In this document: piece by piece, positions 1-5,544 of the stretch | How the letters are laid out: each line of letters opens with the position of its first letter | Numbering within the stretch: the first letter of the stretch is position 1 | From: Nostoc sp. 'Peltigera membranacea cyanobiont' 210A | Lineage (GTDB): Bacteria > Cyanobacteriota > Cyanobacteriia > Cyanobacteriales > Nostocaceae | Length of the DNA: 34,786 nucleotides | Direction of reading: 5' to 3' | Assembly: GCF_002246015.1 (NCBI RefSeq) | Contig: NZ_NOLJ01000006.1 | Location: forward strand, 637,311-672,096 | Translations under genes and position numbers: made by a program | The notes under the pieces: model-generated | Told to the model about the DNA's origin: nothing | Database searches by the model: none | The model's input: the letters and a program-made list of their open reading frames with translations, nothing else

Positions 1-557
1 TTGGGGAGAAGGGGAGACGCTAAAAGCGATAGTGCAGCGTAAAGCCTTCTCTTCTCCCAAAGGGAGACGCTACGCGTAGCTTGCTTCCACAAAGTGGTAC
101 GAGAGGCTTGTCTGCGACACGTACTCGCGAACGCCAACGGCATGGCAACTCTTAGAGAGGCTGCGCCAATGCTTAGAGGGAGTCCGCGAGCGTCTGGGGT
201 TTCCCCAAATTAGTAACTGGCGTTGGGCACTGCCCTCCAATACCTTTTAATACCAATTCTGCCATGCAAAAACCAGATTAAAGTTGATTTTCTGAATGGT
301 ATAATAGCGCGATGAACGCCACAAGCCTTGAGAGAGCGTGATTAGGAATTGGTAGAAAGCAGCATAAACAGTATTTGCCAATGTAAGTATAATAAATAAT
401 CTTGTTTAGCGATCGCTTTAGGTAATCTCAGTTAAACTTTAGGAACTCTTCAAAGGATTTCCAGCAGAAATTACCTTGCAAGAGTTGATTAATGTCTAAA
501 TAATTGAAAGGGAGTATAACACTCCCCGTGATTATTCGTGCAGCGAGTTGAGAGTGC
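1..557. repeat. Intergenic block of dispersed palindromic repeats
   Basis: No gene is supported here. The first 240 bases are a mosaic of short repeats typical of Nostoc intergenic DNA. GCTACGCGTAGC, a perfect 12-bp palindrome, lies at 69-80 and is followed by TTGCTTCC and a small CCAC-aaa-GTGG hairpin (87-97). The same palindrome with the same flank recurs at 4377-4388 and 13812-13823. Positions 240-557 are AT-rich and presumably hold the promoter of the kinase gene, but no clear -10/-35 pair was identified. Confidence 0.6.
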
Positions 558-2153
558 ATGAGCTACTGCTTAAATCCTACCTGTTCCAATCCAGAAAATT
601 TGGTGTATAGCCAAAGGTGTGAGTCTTGTGGCTCGCAACTACTGTTGCGCGATCGCTATCAGGTGATCAAACCATTAGGTCAGGGCGGCTTTGGAGCGAC
701 CTTCCTAGCCAACGATCAAGGCTTACCAGGAGAACCGAGTTGCGTAATCAAACAATTACGTCCATCAGGAAGCGCCCCACACGTTTTACAGATGGCTAGA
801 GAACTCTTTGAGCGAGAAGCCAAAACTCTAGGTAAGATTGGCAATCATCCCCAAGTACCAAGATTGTTAGACTATTTTGAAGATCACGAGCAATTCTACT
901 TAGTTCAAGAATATATTAGTGGTGACACCTTGCAAGAGGAGGTCAAACTTAACGGCATCTTGAGCGAAACCGGAGTCAAGCAATTTTTGAGCGAGACTTT
1001 GCCACTGTTGCAATACATCCACGATCAAAAGGTGATTCACCGTGATATCAAGCCAGCCAACTTAATCCGCCGCACTCAAGATGCCAGAATGGTACTGATC
1101 GACTTTGGTGCCGTCAAAAACCAAATCAGCCAAGGTGCGACAGGCCCATCAGGACAGACAGCATTAACTGCGTATGCAATTGGTACTCCTGGTTTTGCAC
1201 CTCCAGAGCAAATGGCTATGCGTCCAGTCTACGCCAGTGATATTTATGCATTGGGGGTAACATGCATTTATTTACTGACTACCAAAACTCCTAAAGATTT
1301 AGATTACAATCCCAACACTGGTGAGATGATGTGGGAGCAGCTTGTGCAAGTGAGCGATCACTTGGGCAATGTGTTACGAAAAATGTTAGAGGTGTCTGTA
1401 CGTAATCGCTATCAGTCAGCGGCAGAAGTTCTCAGAGCATTGGAAATAGAACCATACTTAGATAGTTTAGCAAAGGGTTTGCTGATTAAATCTGATCATG
1501 GATCTAAAGAGCGAACACATAATCACCTGGAAAATTCTGCTGTTTTATGTAACAACCCTGCTGCTACCAACACTGGAGTGGCACAGGTAGCGGCAGCGAT
1601 TCGTGCTAGACGAGCCAAGGCAGCGGAAGCTGCGGGATCGCACCAGGGTTCTGGGATGGGCAAATCAACGACTTTCAGTAGCAACAGCAATGGTTCACAA
1701 GTTCAAAATTCTAAAGTTGGGCGGAAGTTAGATACCCAAGGTTTATTAACAGCTTATCTGAAGGGAAGACGAGATTTTGCCTTACACAATTTAAATTTGC
1801 TAAATCTGCAAGGTGCTGATTTATCTCAAACAAATTTCCATTCTGCTCAATTGCAAAAAACCAATCTTCAGGGAGCTAATCTTCACAATAGTGACTTTGG
1901 CAGAGCCAGTCTTACTCGAGCAAATCTTAAGGATGCTAATTTGAGCAAAGCATACTTTAACCATGCTGATTTAGAAGGAGCAGACCTGCGAGGCGCAGAC
2001 CTTAGCAATGCTTATCTCAGCAATGCTAACCTCCGAGGAGCTAATCTGTGTGGTGCTAATCTTACCAGTGCCAAAATTTCGGATGAGCAGCTAGCACTAG
2101 CAAAAACAAATTGGATGACCGTGCGCCCCAATGGGAAACGAGGCTTGTTGTAA
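558..2153 (+). CDS. Ser/Thr protein kinase with N-terminal Cys motif and C-terminal pentapeptide repeats
   Basis: Cytoplasmic eukaryotic-type Ser/Thr kinase, 531 residues. The N-terminus has four cysteines (C4, C9, C21, C24) in a zinc-ribbon-like spacing. The kinase domain follows: glycine loop GQGGFG (41-46), catalytic lysine in CVIK (K65), HRDIKPANL (D163, K165, N168), DFG (182-184) and GTPGFAPPEQ (activation-segment end). All key catalytic residues are present, so it should be active. After a low-complexity linker (about 305-395), residues 410-510 are pentapeptide repeats of A(D/N)LxX type, expected to form a right-handed beta-helix. This order matches the cyanobacterial SpkB-type kinases (family knowledge); the substrate is unknown. 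An FHA phosphothreonine-binding protein lies 0.8 kb downstream on the same strand and could be a partner, which is inference. The ATG at 558 places the Cys motif at the extreme N-terminus, as in relatives. Confidence 0.93.
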   Translation: MSYCLNPTCSNPENLVYSQRCESCGSQLLLRDRYQVIKPLGQGGFGATFLANDQGLPGEPSCVIKQLRPSGSAPHVLQMARELFEREAKTLGKIGNHPQVPRLLDYFEDHEQFYLVQEYISGDTLQEEVKLNGILSETGVKQFLSETLPLLQYIHDQKVIHRDIKPANLIRRTQDARMVLIDFGAVKNQISQGATGPSGQTALTAYAIGTPGFAPPEQMAMRPVYASDIYALGVTCIYLLTTKTPKDLDYNPNTGEMMWEQLVQVSDHLGNVLRKMLEVSVRNRYQSAAEVLRALEIEPYLDSLAKGLLIKSDHGSKERTHNHLENSAVLCNNPAATNTGVAQVAAAIRARRAKAAEAAGSHQGSGMGKSTTFSSNSNGSQVQNSKVGRKLDTQGLLTAYLKGRRDFALHNLNLLNLQGADLSQTNFHSAQLQKTNLQGANLHNSDFGRASLTRANLKDANLSKAYFNHADLEGADLRGADLSNAYLSNANLRGANLCGANLTSAKISDEQLALAKTNWMTVRPNGKRGLL

Positions 2154-2969
2154 TTTTAAAGTGTGAACTACCGCAATCTATAGACGGATGAGACGGATGG
2201 AGTTTCCTAATTCATCGGGAATAGCCTCTTTTGTACCCATAGTTATATGCGAATATTCTCCTATATTAGATTCTAGATTATCCTGACGGATGAATATTTT
2301 TTATTGAAGTCAATTATTTGAGATTAGCAGAATAGCCTCAACTCCCTGCTTTTAATCTCTCCATTTTTATTAACAATTTTAAAACACTTATTTTCTCAGA
2401 ATCACAAAGCTAAACTTTTCTCGTATCTAGGAAAATTAGCCCTGATTCTTCTCGATAAAAACTTAGATTCATTCAGAATTGACCAAATATGTATCAATAC
2501 GGTTCAGTTAAGGCTAAAACTCTTTGTCAAAGTCAATTTTTTTAACGAACCACAGAGGCGCAGAGGGCACTGAGAGAAGAAATAAATGCTTAACTGAACT
2601 GTATTGAAATATGTATAATGTTTAGGTTGAGCCATAGCCATCACTCTCATGAAGATTAAGAAATATCCAAATATCTAGCAAAAATACGTAGATGTTTGTT
2701 AATTCTTAATGAAATCTTTATGATTTTTATCTGTTACAAATAACAAATGATTATTTACAATAAACAATAAAGCATCATAATAATTTTTTAAAGTATTTAC
2801 ATGCTTTTCATGGCTATAAGTAACAGGGAATATCACACCTAAAATTTGTAAAATAGAACGATCCTAAACCACTAAATTTTTTAGGTGGCAGCAAAAAATC
2901 AATTATTCCTGATTGTCGGCTGGAGATATATATTACAACCGAAATCAGGTAGTATAAGGTTTACGTATA
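2154..2969. other. Gene-free AT-rich intergenic region with one MITE
   Basis: 816 bases without a supported gene. The only structured feature is the small inverted-repeat element at 2495-2606. The rest is AT-rich with many stops in all frames. The upstream part of the FHA gene (2820-2969) probably holds its promoter; no confident box was seen. Confidence 0.6.
2495..2606. mobile_element. 112-bp MITE-like element with 18-bp terminal inverted repeats
   Basis: The ends are an inverted repeat, CAATACGGTTCAGTTAAG at 2495-2512 and CTTAACTGAACTGTATTG at 2589-2606, matching at 17 of 18 positions. Immediately outside both ends is the identical 10-mer AAATATGTAT (2485-2494 and 2607-2616), the expected footprint of a target-site duplication. 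The interior has no coding capacity and contains an ACCACAGAGGCGCAGAGG stretch of a kind dispersed in cyanobacterial genomes. It would have been moved by a transposase supplied in trans; the source IS is not in this window. Confidence 0.8.
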
Positions 2970-3728
2970 ATGACTGACTTTGCACAAACGGAAATAGAAC
3001 GGCGATTAACTTTATATCAAGTATTTCTCAAGTTGTATGAACACCACAGCAGCCTTCTAGATGAAATTCTTCAGCTAGAAAACCTATCTCAACCGTCGTT
3101 GAGGAGAGTCAAGACGACGGGTTACGTACATGGTGTAGTGGATAGTACTGCTGTTTATTTGATGACTAACTTGGGCGACAATCAGACTCAGAGTTTACGA
3201 CAGCCACAACAAATCTGGACGATAGGTCGTAATCGCACCAGTGGTATTTGCATTGCTGACAATCATCTGTCTCGTCGCCACGCTGCTATTCAGCATATTG
3301 ACGAGCAAGGCTTTTACTTAATTGATTTCAACAGTACCAATGGCTCGTTTGTGAATGGTAATCGCAGTGTTAGGCCGATTAAGCTCAAAGATGGCGATCG
3401 CATCCGTCTAGGAAATATGACTTTTGATTTTTTTGTGACTTCTACCTACCGCGTTCTGCCAACTGTTGCAATGGATTTATTGATGCAGCTTGGGCATCGC
3501 AGGAATAATCATACAGTAGACATACTTACTTATTCCCAGAATAGACAAAAATCTCTAACTGAAAAACCAGATTCTAATTTAGAGGCTTTCAGAAATTTCG
3601 GAATAGTTGAAAAGCTTGAAAATTTTTATGACAACTTCAGTTCAGAACAGAAATCAGAAATTTTAGACCGCCTGTTTACCACACAAATACCTTCTAATCC
3701 CAGCCAGCTAAAAAATTGGAACTTCTAG
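2970..3728 (+). CDS. FHA domain-containing protein
   Basis: 252 residues, predicted cytoplasmic. Residues about 80-155 form a clear forkhead-associated domain: WTIGRN (84-88), HLSRRHAAI (99-107), STNGSFVNG (122-130) and the final DGDRIRLGNMTF strand. The conserved Arg, Ser-Arg-x-His and Asn residues that contact phosphothreonine are all visible, so peptide binding should be intact. The N-terminal 75 residues look helical, and the C-terminal 95 residues have no recognisable domain. It probably reads out phosphorylation by a Ser/Thr kinase such as the one encoded upstream; that pairing is inference from proximity. The gene stands alone, with more than 800 bp upstream and about 350 bp downstream before the small-RNA array. 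Confidence 0.9.
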   Translation: MTDFAQTEIERRLTLYQVFLKLYEHHSSLLDEILQLENLSQPSLRRVKTTGYVHGVVDSTAVYLMTNLGDNQTQSLRQPQQIWTIGRNRTSGICIADNHLSRRHAAIQHIDEQGFYLIDFNSTNGSFVNGNRSVRPIKLKDGDRIRLGNMTFDFFVTSTYRVLPTVAMDLLMQLGHRRNNHTVDILTYSQNRQKSLTEKPDSNLEAFRNFGIVEKLENFYDNFSSEQKSEILDRLFTTQIPSNPSQLKNWNF

Positions 3729-4076
3729 CAGTTTTCAATTGCTTGAGAAGTGTTGTTAGCGGTAGCGTAACATTTAGTCTGTTAGTCTGTGCTGAGTAAG
3801 AAGGTAAGGTTTGCTGAAGCAGACAGGCAGACAAATAGTGAAAGTTAAAAGGGAACTCGTCAAAATATATAAAAAAAATTAAGAATGTGATTAAATATCA
3901 TAGCAATCATTTTGGAGTGGCATCTCTAGCTCAAAATAAAAAGAAAGCGATTCAGGGATTGAGTGAGTAAGTTATGCTCTATCCTGGCAACAGGAGGATA
4001 CTCAAGGTCTACCAGCAGTAGCAACAAGATTAGTGATGTACTCCAGTTATCTAGCTCACCGCTACGCGTCTACGGC
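3729..4076. other. Intergenic stretch before the NsiR1 array
   Basis: No gene is supported. The region is AT-rich and ends in a fragment (CTACGCGTCTACGG, about 4062-4075) of the dispersed CTACGCG repeat, immediately before the last terminator of the minus-strand NsiR1 array. Confidence 0.5.
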
Positions 4077-4140
4077 AAAAAAAACCCCCAGTGAGCGTTA
4101 GCCAACCAGGGGAGTTAGTTATCAGGGTGCATCTACCAAT
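4077..4140 (-). ncRNA. nsiR1: NsiR1 copy (most hetF-distal)
   Basis: Complete unit with RNA 5' end near 4140. CUCCCC pairs with the terminal GGGGG and encloses a GTTGGCTAAC hairpin; the oligo-U end is at 4077-4084. A TCCGGA box lies at 4168-4173. It has the GGTTGGCTAACGC variant loop, shared with the copy at 5029-5091. Confidence 0.85.
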
Positions 4141-4167
4141 TAAATGTTCTCAGGTTGAAGACCATAC

Positions 4168-4173
4168 TCCGGA
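4168..4173 (-). promoter_or_regulatory. DIF1-like TCCGGA box
   Basis: Perfect TCCGGA, 28 bases beyond the predicted 5' end of the NsiR1 copy at 4077-4140. Confidence 0.75.
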
Positions 4174-4206
4174 TAAATTTGTACAAAGGTCAGTTATTTT
4201 TTAAAT

Positions 4207-4269
4207 AAAAAAACCCCCAGTGGGTGTTAACCTACTAGGAGAGTGAATTATCAGGGTGCATCTACCAAT
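4207..4269 (-). ncRNA. nsiR1: NsiR1 copy
   Basis: Complete unit with 5' end near 4269, and a GGGGG plus seven-T end at 4207-4218. The promoter hexamer at 4297-4302 reads TCCGGG on the plus strand, one base from the TCCGGA consensus, at the usual 28-base spacing. Confidence 0.83.
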
Positions 4270-4296
4270 AATCTTTTCTAGGGGCAGCCAGTATCT

Positions 4297-4302
4297 TCCG
4301 GG
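4297..4302 (-). promoter_or_regulatory. DIF1-like box (one mismatch)
   Basis: The plus strand reads TCCGGG, so the minus strand reads CCCGGA. It keeps the 28-base offset seen at all complete copies. Confidence 0.6.
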
Positions 4303-4465
4303 AAAAATGAACTAAATTAGGGTTGATGGTAATGTCTACGATGTTCTGTGAAGCTCGTACCTCTATGGAGAAGCAAGCTACGCGTAGCATCTCTGAGAGA
4401 AAAAGACTCGCCAAGATTTCTCTACCAGACGCATTCGCGATCGCTATTGGTAAGGCAACTAGTAG

Positions 4466-4514
4466 AAAAAATTCCCAGTGGGTGTTAACCTATCAGGGGA
4501 GTGAGTTATCAGGG
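4466..4514 (-). pseudogene. nsiR1: Truncated NsiR1 copy without promoter
   Basis: Only the 3' part of the RNA (through CCCTGATAACTCAC) remains. At 4513-4515 it fuses to the GGTCAGTTATTTTTTAAAT spacer, so the 5' end and TCCGGA box are absent. The terminator is also weakened (GGGAATTTTTT). It would not be expressed from its own promoter. Confidence 0.75.
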
Positions 4515-4531
4515 TCAGTTATTTTTTAAAT

Positions 4532-4594
4532 AAAAAAACCCCCAGTGGGTGTTAGCCTACTAGGGAAGTGAGTTATCAGGGTGCATCTACCAAT
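4532..4594 (-). ncRNA. nsiR1: NsiR1 copy
   Basis: Complete unit, almost identical to the copy at 4207-4269, from which it arose by the segmental duplication. The hexamer at 4622-4627 again reads TCCGGG, at the 28-base offset. Confidence 0.83.
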
Positions 4595-4621
4595 AATCTT
4601 TTCTAGGGGTAGCCAGCATCT

Positions 4622-4627
4622 TCCGGG
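4622..4627 (-). promoter_or_regulatory. DIF1-like box (one mismatch)
   Basis: TCCGGG on the plus strand, 28 bases beyond the 5' end of the copy at 4532-4594. Confidence 0.6.
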
Positions 4628-4781
4628 AAAAATGAATTAAATGAGAGGCGATGTCTACGATGGGCTGTAAAGCTCGTAGTCTTATGGAGAAGCAAGCTAC
4701 CTATAGCGTCTCTGAGAGGAAAAGACTCGCTAACATTTCTTAACTAGACGCATTCGCGATCGCTATTGGTGACGCAACTAG

Positions 4782-4843
4782 AAAAACCCCCCAGTGGGTG
4801 TTAGCCTACTAGGGGAGTGAGTTATCAGGGTGCATCTATCAAT
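4782..4843 (-). ncRNA. nsiR1: NsiR1 copy
   Basis: Complete unit with 5' end near 4843. It has one substitution in the conserved start (ATTGATAG), a six-G run and a shorter T tract (five), which may make termination less efficient. The promoter hexamer at 4871-4876 reads ACCGGA. Confidence 0.8.
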
Positions 4844-4870
4844 AATCTTTTCTAAAATAAATGGGTCGCT

Positions 4871-4876
4871 ACCGGA
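4871..4876 (-). promoter_or_regulatory. DIF1-like box (one mismatch)
   Basis: ACCGGA on the plus strand, i.e. TCCGGT on the transcribed strand, 28 bases beyond the RNA 5' end. Confidence 0.6.
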
Positions 4877-4917
4877 TAAATTAGCAGAGGTTGAAGTTGT
4901 TACTGTTTGTCGATCGA

Positions 4918-4961
4918 AGAAAAACCTCAGAGGGGTTAGTTATCAGGACAGACCTACCAAT
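4918..4961 (-). pseudogene. nsiR1: Decayed NsiR1 copy
   Basis: A 44-base relic with the conserved ATTGGTAGGTC start and the CCTGATAACT core, but with an internal deletion and no GGGGG terminator arm. No TCCGGA-like hexamer occurs at the expected place (4989-4994). Confidence 0.7.
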
Positions 4962-5028
4962 TAAACGATCGGTGCGCTGCTTTACAAAATGGGTGTGTCA
5001 GGGTTAATCAATAGGACTCAATTTTCAT

Positions 5029-5091
5029 AAAAAAACCCCCAGTGGGCGTTAGCCAACCAGGGGAGCTAGTTATCAGGGTGCATCTACCATT
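5029..5091 (-). ncRNA. nsiR1: NsiR1 copy
   Basis: Complete unit with seven-T tract, GGGGG arm and the GGTTGGCTAACGC loop shared with the distal copy. The 5' end reads AATGGTAG (one substitution). A perfect TCCGGA lies at 5119-5124. Confidence 0.83.
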
Positions 5092-5118
5092 TAAATGTTC
5101 TAGGTTTAACCACCATGC

Positions 5119-5124
5119 TCCGGA
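5119..5124 (-). promoter_or_regulatory. DIF1-like TCCGGA box
   Basis: Perfect TCCGGA followed by TAAATT on the plus strand, the same context as at 4168, at the 28-base offset. Confidence 0.75.
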
Positions 5125-5160
5125 TAAATTTATTAGAAAATTGATTGTTGTCGTGTATCG

Positions 5161-5226
5161 AAAAAACAAAAGTGGATATTAACTCAATTAGGGAAGTTAA
5201 AGATCGAGGGACATCCATCTATTAAT
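5161..5226 (-). pseudogene. nsiR1: Decayed NsiR1 copy
   Basis: Full-length in alignment but heavily substituted: the start reads ATTAATAGATG, the GGGGG terminator arm is replaced by CTTTTG, and the promoter hexamer at 5254-5259 is TCTGGT. It is probably neither transcribed nor terminated normally. Confidence 0.65.
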
Positions 5227-5301
5227 CAAGTATTCTAGGATTAAGCACTATTTTCTGGTAGAGAATATCTGCGTCAGAAGTTGCTGTTGTTTGCCAAAAA
5301 T

Positions 5302-5365
5302 AAAAAAAACCCCCAGTGGGTGTTAGCCAGCTAGGGGAGTTGAAGATCAAGGTGCATCTACCAAT
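5302..5365 (-). ncRNA. nsiR1: NsiR1 copy nearest hetF
   Basis: Complete unit with 5' end near 5365, eight-T tract and a perfect TCCGGA at 5393-5398. It lies 180 bases upstream of the hetF start on the opposite strand. It would therefore be antisense to the hetF 5' leader if hetF transcription begins upstream of it, as reported for NsiR1 and hetF in Nostoc (established knowledge). Confidence 0.86.
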
Positions 5366-5392
5366 TAAGTGTTCTAGACCCAAGTAATCCGA

Positions 5393-5398
5393 TCCGGA
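5393..5398 (-). promoter_or_regulatory. DIF1-like TCCGGA box of the hetF-proximal copy
   Basis: Perfect TCCGGA, 28 bases beyond the predicted 5' end of the copy at 5302-5365. It drives transcription away from hetF. Confidence 0.77.
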
Positions 5399-5544
5399 TA
5401 AAGTTGTAAAGGCAGGAAAAACCAAAACAGCGCGGAATCAGAAACATTCAGGGGCAGGATGCATCTAAATTATCAGAGAGAGCGAAAAATCGACTTGAAA
5501 CTTTCGCGTTTCAAACCAGATTTAGGAGGCGGACAGGAGAAGTT

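Larger units (their letters stand above)
4188..4795. repeat. Tandem segmental duplication inside the NsiR1 array
   Basis: The segment from 4188 (GGTCAGTTATTTTTTAAAT) to about 4479 repeats at about 4513-4795. Each half holds an NsiR1 unit, its promoter, and a roughly 130-bp spacer beginning GTCTACGATG and ending GCGATCGCTATTGGT. The first spacer carries an intact GCTACGCGTAGC palindrome (4377-4388), while the second has it decayed to GCTACCTATAGC. The junction at 4513 cuts one NsiR1 copy. Confidence 0.85.
4077..5365 (-). repeat. nsiR1: NsiR1 tandem array: nine units upstream of hetF
   Basis: A roughly 62-65-nt sequence recurs nine times on the minus strand. Each unit starts ATTGGTAGATGCACCCTGAT and ends CACTGGGGG followed by a run of Ts. 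Six units are complete (ends at 4140, 4269, 4594, 4843, 5091, 5365). In every complete unit a TCCGGA-like hexamer begins exactly 28 bases beyond the RNA 5' end, which suits a -35 position. Three units are decayed or truncated (near 4466-4514, 4918-4961, 5161-5226). A possible further relic (GATGCATCTA) lies at about 5417-5470. The arrangement matches the heterocyst-specific NsiR1 small RNA, described in Anabaena/Nostoc as a tandem array next to hetF (established knowledge). Identification rests on layout, promoter motif and recalled family features. Confidence 0.88.

Noticed and set aside
4323..4529. 68-codon open frame in the NsiR1 array
   Set aside because: It crosses a dispersed palindrome and a truncated NsiR1 copy and has no protein-like pattern.
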